Counted from the first letter of the stretch, positions 44,555 through 55,958 are shown. The stretch is DNA of 64,000 bases from JAXLRU01 sp046330935 (GCA_046330935.1 JAXLRU010000005.1:372001-436000); one strand, 5' to 3'. Notes: a model not told the origin generated them from the sequence alone. A program made the numbers and translations.

Positions 44555-46336
44555 GTGTCGCAACGGCAGTCGTCCTCGGCGGCAGGGCCCGAACCCGCCG
44601 GGCCGCCCGCCCGCGTGGGTGCCGTGGTCGGCGGCGCGGTCCTCGCGCGGCGCGCGGTGGTCCGCGTCGGCGCGGTGATCGCCGGCGTCGCAGCCGGGGT
44701 GGTGGCCTGGCGCCGCCCCAGCACGGCGGGGACGACCCCGACGCCGCATCGCCCGCCGTCGTTCACCACCACCAGTGGCGCGCCGGTCGTGATCGCGGCC
44801 CACGCGGGGATCCTGCGCCCGGCGGGCGCCACCCCGGTGCCCGGCGCCCAGCGGCTCCAGGTGGTCGTCCACGCGAGCGAACCCTGCACGGTGAAGGTCC
44901 AGGTCAGGTCCGTCACCGCCGCCCGCGCGTTCGAGAGCACCTGGACCCCGACCACGGTGGGTCTCGACCGCACCAATCCCGTCAACGCCGTCAAGATCCT
45001 CATGCCCGAGGGCTGCGGCGCGCCGGGTCAGGTGTGGACGTGGTCGGTCCTGCTCGCACCGCCCGCCACCGCTCCCGCGGCCCCACCCTCGGCCGCCACG
45101 TTCACCGATCCCCGCGTGCGGACCCTGCCGATGCGCCCGGCGCCGGGGCAGCCGTCGTCGTTCAAGGTCGCGACCGGCAGCTGCAGCCAGGTCGCCCACG
45201 TCGGCCAGCCGTTGCGGAGGGTCCCGGCGGCCGCGGCGATGGCCACCGCCGGACTGACGGAGTTCGTCCACCTCGGTGACACCAGCTACGTGGACACCTG
45301 GACCGAGCTCGACGAGTCCACCGCCGCCAACCGGTACACGAAGTTCGCCTGGGGCGCACGGATGCACGTGAGCCAGTCCGATTTCGCCGCGCTCTACGCC
45401 AAGGTCCCCACCCGTACGATCATCGACGACCACGACGCGGGGCCGGACGACTGCTACGCCCTCAACACCTACCCCGAGGCTCGGCAGGTCCTGACGGACT
45501 GCTTCGCCGGCAGCTGGTTCGACGAGGCGGGCTTCGACCTGGACCACCCGAGCAGCGTGAGCTACGACCACTGGTCGATCGGGGAGGCCGACTTCTTCCT
45601 GCTCGACAACCGCTTCTGGCGCGACGGGGGCGGCCGGCGGACCGGCGTCTACGGCGTCGCGACGTACCCCTCCCAGCTGGGGGACACCCAGCAGCGCTGG
45701 CTCATCTCCGCCCTGCGGTCCTCCTCGGCCCCCATCAAGATCATCTACTGTCCGCGGACCTTTCGGCACTTCTACGCCAAGGGTGAGCAGGACCGCCTGC
45801 TGGACGTCATCACGGGTAAGGACGGCGGTCCGGCGGTCGGCGGCGTGGTGGTGTTCGCCAGCGGCGACATGCACGCAGCCGCGATCACGCGGCTCGACCG
45901 CACCGCCGCCGTCTACGAGGTCCAGTGCGCGCCGATCGCCAACACGACCCTGCACACCCTCAAGCCACTCTTCGACTGGCAGGTCGCCCGCGGCTATTCG
46001 CTGCTGTGGCTGAACACGGCCGACGGCAAGCCCGGGCAGGCGGCATCCAACGCCTGGGGCGAGTTCGAGATCAACACCCTCGACCCGAGCAAGCGCACTC
46101 TCACGGTCCGGCTGCGCGGCGAGACCGGAGCCGTGCTGAAGGAGCTCGTCATCCCCGTGCCGTCGGGGACGCCCTCGCCGTCGCCCACGACCACGAGGCC
46201 GACGTCGAGCACGACGACCACGAGGCCGACGTCGAGCACGACCACGGCGAGGCCGACGTCGAGCACGACCACGGCGAGGCCGACGTCGAGCACGACCGCG
46301 CCGAAGCCGACATCGGGCACGTCGACGGCGGGGTAA
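44555..46336 (+). CDS. PhoD-like alkaline phosphatase (copy 2)
   Basis: Tandem paralogue of the preceding gene, ~593 residues, colinear along its whole length. The same metal motifs are kept as HLGDTSYVDTW, IDDHDAGPDD and ASGDMHAAAI. The N-terminus has one hydrophobic segment (VGAVIAGVAAGVVAW) after ARRAVV, a weaker twin-arginine-like sequence than in copy 1, so membrane anchoring or Tat export are both possible. The tail is built of nine-residue RPTSSTTT repeats (46193-46327), unlike the tail of copy 1. GTG 44555 follows GAGAGG. Different tails on similar catalytic domains suggest duplication followed by tail replacement. Confidence 0.82.
   Translation: MSQRQSSSAAGPEPAGPPARVGAVVGGAVLARRAVVRVGAVIAGVAAGVVAWRRPSTAGTTPTPHRPPSFTTTSGAPVVIAAHAGILRPAGATPVPGAQRLQVVVHASEPCTVKVQVRSVTAARAFESTWTPTTVGLDRTNPVNAVKILMPEGCGAPGQVWTWSVLLAPPATAPAAPPSAATFTDPRVRTLPMRPAPGQPSSFKVATGSCSQVAHVGQPLRRVPAAAAMATAGLTEFVHLGDTSYVDTWTELDESTAANRYTKFAWGARMHVSQSDFAALYAKVPTRTIIDDHDAGPDDCYALNTYPEARQVLTDCFAGSWFDEAGFDLDHPSSVSYDHWSIGEADFFLLDNRFWRDGGGRRTGVYGVATYPSQLGDTQQRWLISALRSSSAPIKIIYCPRTFRHFYAKGEQDRLLDVITGKDGGPAVGGVVVFASGDMHAAAITRLDRTAAVYEVQCAPIANTTLHTLKPLFDWQVARGYSLLWLNTADGKPGQAASNAWGEFEINTLDPSKRTLTVRLRGETGAVLKELVIPVPSGTPSPSPTTTRPTSSTTTTRPTSSTTTARPTSSTTTARPTSSTTAPKPTSGTSTAG
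46193..46327 (+). repeat. Five 27-bp coding repeats in the phosphatase 2 tail
   Basis: Five tandem 27-bp units (starting at 46193, 46220, 46247, 46274 and 46301) encode TRPTSSTTT-type units. The first four differ at only a few bases, implying recent expansion by slippage or unequal exchange; the fifth is diverged. Confidence 0.85.
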
Positions 46337-46378
46337 TGGGGCGGTGGGCGGGCAAGCGCGCGTGAGAGACTGCGGGCC

Positions 46379-47485
46379 GTGTCTGGACCGAACACCAACT
46401 TCGACCCGGTCGAGGTCGCCGCACTCGGTGAGGCGCAGCTCGCGTCGGCCGTGACCGCGGCCCTCGACGCCATCGCGGCAGCCACGGACCTCGCCGCGCT
46501 CAAGCAGGCGCGGCTGGACCACCAGGGGGACCGCAGCGCCCTGGCCCTCGCCAACCGCGAGATCGGCGCCCTGCCCCCGGCCGCCCGGGCCGAGGCGGGC
46601 AAGCGCATCGGCGCGGCCCGTGGTCAGGTGGCCCAGGCGCTCGCCGCCCGCCAGGCCGAGCTGGAGGCCGAACGCGACGAGCGGGTCCTGGTCGAGGAGG
46701 CCGTCGACGTCACGCTGCCGGTCGAGCGCCGCGCCCCGGGTGCGCGTCACCCGCTGTCGACCATCGCCGAGCGCATCGCCGACGTCTTCGTCGGCATGGG
46801 CTGGGAGGTGGCGGAGGGCCCCGAGGTCGAGGCGGAGTGGTTCAACTTCGACGCGCTGAACTTCGATCCCGACCATCCTGCCCGGCAGATGCAGGACACC
46901 TTCTTCGTCGACCCGCCGGCGTCGGGTCTCGTCCTGCGCACGCACACGTCCCCGGTCCAGGCCCGGGCGCTGCTCGAACGCGGCGTCCCCGTCTACGTGA
47001 TCGCACCCGGGCGGGTCTTCCGCACCGACGAGCTCGACGCGACCCACACCCCGGTCTTCCACCAGGTGGAGGGGATCGCCGTCGACAAGGGCCTGACCAT
47101 GGCCAACCTCAAGGGCACGTTGGATCACATGGCGACGTCGCTGTTCGGCCACGGAGTGGTGACGCGGTTGCGCCCCTCGTTCTTCCCCTTCACCGAGCCC
47201 AGCGCCGAACTCGACCTGCGCTGCTTCGTCTGCGCGGCGGTCACCGGGACCGTCGACCCCCAGTGCCGCACGTGCCGTGGGACGGGCTGGATCGAATGGG
47301 GTGGCTGCGGCATGGTCAACCCCAACGTCCTGCGGGCCTGCGGCGTCGACCCGGACGAGTACACGGGCTTCGCCTTCGGGATGGGTCTGGAGCGCACGCT
47401 GATGTTCCGCCACGGCGTGGAGGACATGCACGACATGGTCGAGGCGGACGTCCGCTTCTCGCTGCAGTACGGGATGGAGATCTGA
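46379..47485 (+). CDS. pheS: Phenylalanyl-tRNA synthetase alpha subunit
   Basis: Class II synthetase subunit (368 residues), partner of PheT in an alpha2-beta2 enzyme. An N-terminal coiled coil (~residues 15-95) leads to the catalytic core: FDALNFDPDHPARQMQDTFF, FRTDELDATHTPVFHQVEG (motif 2) and GMGLERTLMFRHG (motif 3). Cysteine pairs CFVC and CRTC precede GTGWIEWGGCGM. GTG 46379 is close behind a GAGACT hexamer at leaderless distance. The TGA shares a base with the pheT ATG. Confidence 0.95.
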   Translation: MSGPNTNFDPVEVAALGEAQLASAVTAALDAIAAATDLAALKQARLDHQGDRSALALANREIGALPPAARAEAGKRIGAARGQVAQALAARQAELEAERDERVLVEEAVDVTLPVERRAPGARHPLSTIAERIADVFVGMGWEVAEGPEVEAEWFNFDALNFDPDHPARQMQDTFFVDPPASGLVLRTHTSPVQARALLERGVPVYVIAPGRVFRTDELDATHTPVFHQVEGIAVDKGLTMANLKGTLDHMATSLFGHGVVTRLRPSFFPFTEPSAELDLRCFVCAAVTGTVDPQCRTCRGTGWIEWGGCGMVNPNVLRACGVDPDEYTGFAFGMGLERTLMFRHGVEDMHDMVEADVRFSLQYGMEI

Positions 47486-50016
47486 TGCGGGCCCCCCTGA
47501 GCTGGCTGGGCGAGTACGTCGCCCTGCCCGACGGCGTGACCGGCGAGCAGGTCGCGGCCGCCCTCGTGCGGGTCGGTCTGGAGGAGGAGGCGATCCACGG
47601 CAGCGCGGTCACCGGGCCGCTGGTGGTGGGGCGCGTCCTCGCCTTCGACGAGGAACCCCAGAAGAACGGCAAGACGATCCGCTGGTGCCAGGTCGACGTC
47701 GGCGCCCACGGCGTGCCCCTGGAGGGTGGCGGGTTCGGGCCGCGGGGCATCGTGTGCGGCGCGCACAACTTCCTCGTCGACGACCTCGTCGTGGTCGCCC
47801 TGCCGGGCGCCGTCCTGCCGGGCGGGTTCGCGATCGCCTCGCGCAAGACCTACGGGCACGTCTCCGACGGCATGATCTGCTCGGCACGAGAGCTCGGGCT
47901 GGGGGAGGACCACTCCGGGATCATCCGGCTGGGCGAGTGGGGCGTCGACGCCCCCGTCGGGACCGATGCGCTGGAGCTGCTGGGGCTGGGGGAGCAGACC
48001 GTCGAGGTCAACGTCACCCCCGACCGCGGCTACGCGTTCAGCCTGCGGGGCGTGGCCCGCGAGTACGCGCACGCCACCGGGGCGACGTTCACCGATCCGG
48101 CCGCCGTCGATGCCCCCGCGGCCGACCGCGACGGCTTCGCTGTCCGGTTGGAGGACGAGAGCCCCGTCCGGGGACGTGAGGGGTGCGACCACTACGTCGC
48201 GCGCATCGTGCGGGGGGTGGCCGCCTCGGCGCCGAGCCCGCGGTGGATGCAGCGCCGGCTGGAGCAGGCGGGCATGCGCCCGATCAGCCTGGCCGTCGAC
48301 GTCACCAACTACGTCATGCTCGCGGTCGGGCAACCCCTGCACGCCTTCGACCTGCAGGCGATGCGCGGTGCCGTGGTCGTGCGGCGGGCCCGCGCAGGGG
48401 AGCGTCTGCGGACCCTCGACGACGTCGATCGCACGCTCGATCCCGAGGACCTCCTGATCACCGACGACGACGGTCGGCGCGTGCTCGCGCTCGCGGGCGT
48501 CATGGGCGGGGCCTCGACGGAGGTCGGCCCGCAGACGACGGACGTCCTGCTGGAGGCCGCGCACTTCGACCCCGTGTCGGTGGCGCGCACGGCGCGCCGA
48601 CACAAGCTGTCGACCGAGGCGTCGCGCCGCTTCGAGCGCGGGGTCGACGTCGACCTCGCGGCCCGGGCGGCGGAACTCGCCGTGCGGCTGCTGCTGGAGC
48701 ACGGCGGGGGCAGCGCGGGCCCGGTGACGGACGTCGACCACAGGGACGAACCGGCGACGGTCACGATGCCGGTGCGGACGCCGTCGCGGCTGGTCGGGGC
48801 GAAATACTCCGACGAGGAGGTCGTCGCCACCCTGCGCGAGATCGGCTGCGACGTCGAGCAGGACGGTGATCTGCTGCACGTCCGGCCGCCGTCGTGGCGG
48901 CCCGACCTTACCGCGCCGGAGGACCTCGTCGAGGAGGTCGCGCGGTTGCGCGGGTACGACCGGATCCCCTCCGTGCTCCCGGTGGCGCCGCCCGGCCGGG
49001 GGCTCACCCGTGAGCAGCGGGCGCGCCGCAGCGTGGCCCGGGCCCTGGCCGAGCACGGGCTGGTCGAGGTGCTGACCTACCCGTTCGTGGCGTCGTCGCT
49101 GCACGACGCGCTCGGCCTGCCGGCCGACGACGCCCGCCGCCGTGCGGTGCGCCTGGCCAACCCGCTCTCCGACGAGCAGCCCGAGCTGCGCACCTGGCTG
49201 CTGCCCGGCCTGCTGGAGGCGGTGCGCCGCAACGTGGGTCGCGGTCAGGTCGACCTCGCGCTCTTCGAGGTGGGTCTCGTCGCGCGCCCGGCGCCCGAGC
49301 CGACCACAGCCGCGCGCCTGCCCGTGGGGCAGCGCCCGAGCGACGAGGCGCTGCAGGCGCTGCGCGACGCCGTTCCCGCGCAGCCGCGACGGGTGGCGAT
49401 CGCCTTCACCGGTCAGCGGGAGCTGCCGGGCTGGGCGGGCCATGGCCGTGCCGCGGACTGGGCCGACGCCGTCGACGCCGCGCTGCACGTGGCCCGGACC
49501 CTCGGGGTCGAGCCCCAGGTCTCCGCCGACGATCACGCCCCCTGGCACCCCGGGCGCTGCGCGCGCCTCGAGGTCGACGGCGTGCTCGTGGGACACGCGG
49601 GTGAGCTCCACCCCAAGGTCCTGGCCGCGCTCGGGCTCCCGCCCCGCACGTCGGGAGCGGAGCTCGACCTCGACGCGCTGATCGCCGCCGCACCCGATCG
49701 CGTCGTCGCGACGCCGGTGCGCACCTTCCCGGTGGCCAAGGAGGACGTGGCCCTGGTCGTGGACGCCGCCACCCCCGCCGGGGTGGTCGCCGACGCGCTG
49801 CGGGCCGGTGGTGGGCAGCTGCTGGAGGACGTGCGGCTGTTCGACGTCTACCAGGGCAGCCAGGTCGGTGAGGGGCGCAAGTCCCTGGCCTTCGCGCTGC
49901 GGCTGCGCGCCGAGGACCGCACGCTGACGGCCGCGGAGTCGGCGCAGGTGCGCGACGCCGCGGTCGCCGAGGCCGGCCGCCGGGTCGCGGCGGTGTTGCG
50001 GGGCCCCGCGTCGTGA
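47485..50016 (+). CDS. pheT: Phenylalanyl-tRNA synthetase beta subunit
   Basis: 843 residues in the standard order: N-terminal MRAPLSWLGEYVALP, an EMAP/tRNA-binding domain (GPLVVGRVLAFDEEPQKNG), B3/B4 (editing) and B5 domains (TVTMPVRTPSRLVGAKYSDEEV), a catalytic-like core, and a C-terminal FDX-ACB domain (TFPVAKEDVALVVDAATPA). No anomalies. ATG 47485 overlaps the pheS stop by one base. The stop overlaps the SDR GTG. Confidence 0.95.
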   Translation: MRAPLSWLGEYVALPDGVTGEQVAAALVRVGLEEEAIHGSAVTGPLVVGRVLAFDEEPQKNGKTIRWCQVDVGAHGVPLEGGGFGPRGIVCGAHNFLVDDLVVVALPGAVLPGGFAIASRKTYGHVSDGMICSARELGLGEDHSGIIRLGEWGVDAPVGTDALELLGLGEQTVEVNVTPDRGYAFSLRGVAREYAHATGATFTDPAAVDAPAADRDGFAVRLEDESPVRGREGCDHYVARIVRGVAASAPSPRWMQRRLEQAGMRPISLAVDVTNYVMLAVGQPLHAFDLQAMRGAVVVRRARAGERLRTLDDVDRTLDPEDLLITDDDGRRVLALAGVMGGASTEVGPQTTDVLLEAAHFDPVSVARTARRHKLSTEASRRFERGVDVDLAARAAELAVRLLLEHGGGSAGPVTDVDHRDEPATVTMPVRTPSRLVGAKYSDEEVVATLREIGCDVEQDGDLLHVRPPSWRPDLTAPEDLVEEVARLRGYDRIPSVLPVAPPGRGLTREQRARRSVARALAEHGLVEVLTYPFVASSLHDALGLPADDARRRAVRLANPLSDEQPELRTWLLPGLLEAVRRNVGRGQVDLALFEVGLVARPAPEPTTAARLPVGQRPSDEALQALRDAVPAQPRRVAIAFTGQRELPGWAGHGRAADWADAVDAALHVARTLGVEPQVSADDHAPWHPGRCARLEVDGVLVGHAGELHPKVLAALGLPPRTSGAELDLDALIAAAPDRVVATPVRTFPVAKEDVALVVDAATPAGVVADALRAGGGQLLEDVRLFDVYQGSQVGEGRKSLAFALRLRAEDRTLTAAESAQVRDAAVAEAGRRVAAVLRGPAS

Positions 50017-50875
50017 CGGCGTCGCTCCCCGCCCCGCCGCCCGCCCGCACCGCCCTGGTGACCGGTGCGGGGCGGGGGATCGGCCTGCTGGTGGTCGGCG
50101 GCCTCGCCCGTGCCGTGGGCTCGACGTGGCGGTACTGGGCCGCTCGCGCGAGGGCCTGCACCCCGCGGTCGCAGCGATCGAGGGGGCCGGGCGGCGCGCC
50201 GTCGCCGTCGTGGCCGACGTCCGCGACGAGGAGGCCGTCGCGGCCGCGGTGGCCCGGGCCGCGGCGGCGCTCGGCGGCGTCGACCTGCTCGTGAACAACG
50301 CGGGCGTGATCGAGTCCGACGAGGTGCCGGTCTGGGAGGCCGACGCTCGCGAGTGGTGGGACGTCGTCGAGACCGACCTGCGCGGCCCCTTCCACCTCGT
50401 GCGGCACGTCGTCCCGGGGATGCTGGTCCGCGGCGGCGGTCGCGTCGTGGACCTCAGCTCCGGTGCCGGCGCGAACGATCGCGACGTCTATTCGGCCTAC
50501 TGCGCGGCGAAGGCCGGGCTGATCCGGCTGGGGGCGCACCTGCACCTCGCCGGGTACGCACGCGGGTTGCGCTCCTTCGAGATCGCTCCCGGCGTGGTGA
50601 GCACCGACATGACCCGATCGATGGCCATGCACGACGGGCGCGAGGACTGGACGGACCCCGAGGAGTTCGTCTCGCTCGTGGTCGCCGCCGCCCAGGGGCG
50701 TCTCGATGCCTGGTCCGGGTGCTTCATGCGCGCGGGCCTCGACTCGGTGGACGAGCTCGTCGCGCGGGCCGCGGCCCTGGCCGACGAGACCGGCGCCGTG
50801 CCCTACCCCTCCCGTCGGCTCCTGGTGCACCCCTTCGCGCCCGAGGACCCGCTGAGTCCGCTCCGGCAGGTGTGA
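50013..50875 (+). CDS. Short-chain dehydrogenase/reductase (frameshifted as read)
   Basis: Classical SDR, ~287 residues when repaired. TALVTGAGRGIG (Rossmann glycine motif) is in one frame. From ~50117 the rest is one frame over: LDVAVLGRSREGL, LLVNNAGVIESDE, DLSSGAGAN and YCAAKAG (Tyr-x3-Lys). One missing base in the run near GCCGTGGGCTCG explains the break. The substrate is unknown. GTG 50013 overlaps the pheT stop, so it is probably cotranscribed with pheST. Confidence 0.78.
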
Positions 50876-50905
50876 CTCACAGCCCGTGCATAAGCTTCGG
50901 TTGCA

Positions 50906-50921
50906 GTGTATGGTCATGCAC
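50906..50921 (+). promoter_or_regulatory. ARG box overlapping the argC promoter
   Basis: A 16-bp palindrome GTGTAT-GGTC-ATGCAC with one mismatch ends one base before the argC ATG. It contains the likely -10 TATGGT (50909-50914) at leaderless distance from ATG 50923. A further TGCAT half-site lies at 50887-50891. The TGCAT-N4-ATGCA form matches the ArgR operator type of actinobacteria, and argR is in the same cluster. Confidence 0.7.
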
Positions 50922-50922
50922 C

Positions 50923-51966
50923 ATGACGATCAGCGTGGCCGTCGCCGGAGCGAGTGGGTATGCAGGTGGTGAGCTGTTACGCCTGCTCTCCAGTCGCGAG
51001 GACGTCACCATCGGGGCGCTCACCGCGGCCTCCAGCGCGGGCAGCCTCCTGGGCGAGCACCAACCCCATCTGCCCGGCCTCGCCGACCGCGTGCTCCAGC
51101 CGACGGAGGCCGACGTGCTCGCCGGGCACGACGTCGTCTTCCTCGCCCTGCCGCACGGTGCCAGCGGCGCCGTCGCCGCGGCCCTCCCGCCCGACGTGGT
51201 CGTCGTCGATTGCGGGGCCGACCACCGGCTGACCGACGCGACGGCCTGGCGCGAGTTCTACGGCAGCGACCACGCGGGCTCGTGGCCCTACGGCCTGCCC
51301 GAGCTGCCCCTCGCCGGTGGCGCCCGCCAGCGCGACAACCTGCGCGGCGTCCGCCGGATCGCCGTCCCCGGCTGCTACCCCACGGTGACCAGCCTCGCGA
51401 TCGCCCCCGGTTTCCTGGCCGGCCTGCTCGAACCGGACGTCGTCGTGGTCGCCGCCAGCGGCACCTCCGGCGCGGGCAAGGCGGCCAAGGCGAACCTGCT
51501 GGGCAGCGAGGTGATGGGCTCCATGAGCCCCTACGGGGTGGGCGGTGTGCACCGGCACACGCCCGAGATGGAGCAGAACCTCTCGGCTGCGGCGGGAGGG
51601 CCGGTCAGCGTCTCGTTCACTCCCACCCTGGCGCCCATGTCGCGGGGCATCCTGGCCACCGTCACCGCCAAGCTGCGCCCCGGTGCCGACCCCGACGCCG
51701 TCCGCCAGGCCTGGGTCGATGCCTACGCGGGGGAGCCGTTCGTCCGGGTCCTGCCCGAGGGGCGTTGGCCCCGCACCGCGGACACGCTCGGAGCGAACAC
51801 CTGCCACGTCCAGGTGGCCGTGGACCGCCGTGTGGGCCGGGTCGTCGCGGTCGCCGCACTGGACAACCTCACGAAGGGCACGGCCGGGGCGGCGGTCCAG
51901 TCGACGAACCTCGCCCTCGACCTGCCCGAGGCGCTGGGCCTGCCGACGGCAGGACTGGCGCCGTGA
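50923..51966 (+). CDS. argC: N-acetyl-gamma-glutamyl-phosphate reductase
   Basis: Third step of arginine synthesis (NADPH-dependent). The NADP fold opens VAVAGASGYAGGELLRLL; the catalytic cysteine is in AVPGCYPTVTSLA; GVGGVHRHTPEMEQNL and LDNLTKGTAGAAVQS are family signatures. 347 residues. ATG 50923 follows a promoter overlapped by an ARG box, with no ribosome site, so the transcript is probably leaderless. Confidence 0.95.
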   Translation: MTISVAVAGASGYAGGELLRLLSSREDVTIGALTAASSAGSLLGEHQPHLPGLADRVLQPTEADVLAGHDVVFLALPHGASGAVAAALPPDVVVVDCGADHRLTDATAWREFYGSDHAGSWPYGLPELPLAGGARQRDNLRGVRRIAVPGCYPTVTSLAIAPGFLAGLLEPDVVVVAASGTSGAGKAAKANLLGSEVMGSMSPYGVGGVHRHTPEMEQNLSAAAGGPVSVSFTPTLAPMSRGILATVTAKLRPGADPDAVRQAWVDAYAGEPFVRVLPEGRWPRTADTLGANTCHVQVAVDRRVGRVVAVAALDNLTKGTAGAAVQSTNLALDLPEALGLPTAGLAP

Positions 51967-52030
51967 CCGGCCTCAGCCGTCCCCGACCCGCCGCCGTCCC
52001 CCGGCGCGACCCCGACCCCCTGGAGGTGCT

Positions 52031-53182
52031 GTGAGCGTCACCGCACCGGCCGGCTTCCGCGCCGCCGGAGCCACGGCCGGATTGAAGGCCAGCGGGCGCC
52101 CCGACGTCGCCCTCGTCGTCAACGACGGGCCGCTCGACGTCGCCGCCGCCGTCTACACGAGCAACCGCTGCAAGGCCAACCCCGTGCTGTGGAGCGAGCG
52201 CGTCACCGCCGACGGCAGCGCCCGCGCGGTGTTCCTCAACAGCGGCGGGGCCAACTGCTACACGGGGGCGCAGGGCTTCCAGACGACCCACGACACGGCC
52301 GAGCAGGTGGCCGAGGCGCTGGGGATCGGCGCCGGTGACGTCGTCATCTGCTCCACCGGCCTGATCGGGGAGCAGCTCGACCGGGCGAAGCTCGCCGCCG
52401 GGGTCGGCCTCACCGTCTCAGGGCTGTCCGCCCACGCCGGCCAGGCCGCCGCCGAGGCGATCATGACCACCGACACCCGGGCCAAGCAGGTCCACGTGAG
52501 CGGCGAGGGCTGGAGCCTCGGCGGCATGGCCAAGGGCGCCGGGATGCTGGCCCCCGCGCTGGCGACCATGCTCGTCGTGCTCACCACCGACGCCGTCCTC
52601 GACGCCGACCAGGCCCAACGGGCGCTGCGGGCGGCCACGGCCGTCACGTTCGACCGGCTCGACACCGACGGGTGCATGTCGACGAACGACACCGTCCTGC
52701 TGATGGCCAGCGGCGCCTCCGGCGTGCGACCCGACGAGCAGGAGTTCGCCGCGGCGCTGCGCGAGGCATGCGCCGACCTCGCCCGGCAGCTCATGGCAGA
52801 TGCCGAGGGCGCCCATCACGAGATCACCATCGAGGTGCGGCACGCGGCCACCGAGGACGACGCCGTCGAGGTCGGGCGGGCGGTCGCCCGCAGCGCCCTG
52901 TTCAAGTGCGCCGTCTTCGGCAACGACCCGAACTGGGGCCGGATACTCGCCGCCGCCGGCACCACCCGGGCGGCGTTCGAGCCGCACTCCGTCGACGTCG
53001 CCATGAACGGCGTCTGGATCTGCCGCAACGGCGAGCCGGGCGAGTCGCGCTCGCTGGTCGACCTCACCCCGCGCGAGGTCTCCGTCGTCGTCGACCTGCA
53101 CGCGGGCGACGCCACGGCGACGATCCTCACCACCGACCTCACCCACGACTACGTCCACGAGAACAGCGCGTACTCGACATGA
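52031..53182 (+). CDS. argJ: Glutamate N-acetyltransferase ArgJ (ornithine acetyltransferase)
   Basis: Transfers the acetyl group from N-acetylornithine back to glutamate, giving a cyclic pathway. The self-cleavage region GMAKGAGMLAPALATML contains the nucleophile Thr of LAT-ML, so the precursor should split into two chains. NPVLWSERV, NSGGANCYTGAQG and GNDPNWGRI are conserved. 383 residues. GTG 52031 follows GGAGG. The 64-base gap after argC holds no gene. Confidence 0.94.
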   Translation: MSVTAPAGFRAAGATAGLKASGRPDVALVVNDGPLDVAAAVYTSNRCKANPVLWSERVTADGSARAVFLNSGGANCYTGAQGFQTTHDTAEQVAEALGIGAGDVVICSTGLIGEQLDRAKLAAGVGLTVSGLSAHAGQAAAEAIMTTDTRAKQVHVSGEGWSLGGMAKGAGMLAPALATMLVVLTTDAVLDADQAQRALRAATAVTFDRLDTDGCMSTNDTVLLMASGASGVRPDEQEFAAALREACADLARQLMADAEGAHHEITIEVRHAATEDDAVEVGRAVARSALFKCAVFGNDPNWGRILAAAGTTRAAFEPHSVDVAMNGVWICRNGEPGESRSLVDLTPREVSVVVDLHAGDATATILTTDLTHDYVHENSAYST

Positions 53183-54083
53183 GCGAACCCATCCCGCTGG
53201 AGCGGCTGTCCGCCCAGAACAAGGCCACCGTCCTGGTCGAGGCGCTGCCGTGGCTGCAGCGCTTCGCCGGCGCCGTCGTCGTCGTCAAGTACGGCGGCAA
53301 CGCCATGGTCGACGACACCCTCAAGGACGCCTTCGCCCGCGACATGGTGTTCCTGCGCGCCGCGGGCATCAAGCCCGTCGTCGTCCACGGGGGAGGCCCG
53401 CAGATCTCCTCGATGCTCGGTCGCCTGGGCATCGCGAGTGAGTTCCGCGGCGGCCTGCGGGTCACCACCCCCGAGGCGATGGACGTCGTGCGGATGGTGC
53501 TCGTCGGCCAGGTCGGGCGCGAGCTCGTCGGGCTGATCAACGGTCACGGCGGGCGCGGGGTCGGCCTGTCCGGGGAGGACGCGGGTCTGTTCCGGGCGGA
53601 GCGGCGCAGTGCCGTCGTGGACGGCGAGGAGGTCGACGTCGGCCTGGTCGGCGACGTCGTCGAGGTCGACCCCGCCGCGGTCGTCGACCTGATCGAGGCC
53701 GGCCGCATCCCCGTCGTGTCCACGGTCGCCCCCGACGAGGACGGCCAGGTCCTCAACGTCAACGCCGACACCGCGGCGGCCGCACTCGCGGTCGCGCTCG
53801 GCGCGGCGAAGCTCGTCGTCCTCACCGACGTCGAGGGCGTCTACGCGAACTGGCCGGACCGCTCCTCGCTGCTCGCCGAGATCCGCGAGGCCGACCTCGA
53901 GGCGATGCTGCCCGGCCTGCAGTCGGGCATGGTGCCGAAGATGGAGGCGTGCCTGCGGGCCGTGCGCGGCGGCGTCCCCCAGGCGACCGTCATCGACGGC
54001 CGGGTGCCCCACAGCGTCCTGCTCGAGGTGTTCACGCCCGAGGGCGTGGGGACCATGGTGCTGCCCGACGAGGCGGTGTCCTC

Positions 54084-54087
<4 letters not shown>
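53179..54087 (+). CDS. argB: Acetylglutamate kinase
   Basis: 302-residue amino-acid kinase. VVKYGGNAM (phosphate-binding Lys), VVHGGGPQISSML, GEDAGLF and GVYANWPDRSSL are present. The N-terminal extension (LERLSAQNKATVLVEALPWLQRF) is the helix typical of arginine-inhibited kinases, so feedback control is likely. ATG 53179 overlaps the argJ stop (ATGA). Confidence 0.95.
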
Positions 54088-55333
<1,246 letters not shown>

Positions 55334-55337
<4 letters not shown>

Positions 55338-55882
55338 ACGGGGCCGGCCCCGTGGAGGAGGCGCAGGTGCGCCCCCGCGGCGCCTCGCCGACGAAGGCGG
55401 CCCGGCACGCGCGGATCGCGGACATCCTCATGCGCGCGCCCGTGCGCTCGCAGGTCGAGCTCGCCGCCCACCTGGCCGACGAAGGGCTGGCGGTGGCCCA
55501 GGCGACGCTGTCCCGGGACCTCGTGGAGCTCGGGGCCGTGAAGGTGCGCCACGGGGACGGGAGCCTCATCTACGCGGTCCCCGGCCAGGGCGGGGACCGT
55601 ACCCCGCACCCGGCGGTGCGCCAGGACGTCCTCGACGCCCGCCTGGCCCGGCTGTGCGAGGAGGTCCTCGTGACGGCGGAGGCGTCGGCCAACCTCGTCG
55701 TCCTGCGGACCCCGCCCGGGGCCGCGCACTTCCTCGCCTCGGCGATCGACCGGTCCAGCCTCGGGGCGGTGCTCGGCACCATCGCCGGGGACGACACGAT
55801 CCTCGTGGTCACGCGCCGGCCGGACGGGGGTGCCGAGGTGGCGGAGTGGTTCCTGGCCCTGACCTCGGGCGAGGGACGGTAA
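55334..55882 (+). CDS. argR: Arginine repressor ArgR
   Basis: 182-residue regulator. The N-terminal winged helix (RIADILMRAPVRSQVELAAHLADEG ... QATLSRDLVELGAVKV) binds ARG boxes. The C-terminal domain with LGTIAGDDTILVVTR hexamerises and binds arginine through the DD pair. GTG 55334 overlaps the argD stop. Presumed target is the palindrome at 50906-50921 ahead of argC. Confidence 0.95.
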
Positions 55883-55958
55883 CGTTCCCGCGCTGCCGCC
55901 GCCCGCGGCGGGCAGGTGTCGGTGTGTGCGGCGCGGCCGCAGGAAGGGATGCACTCAC

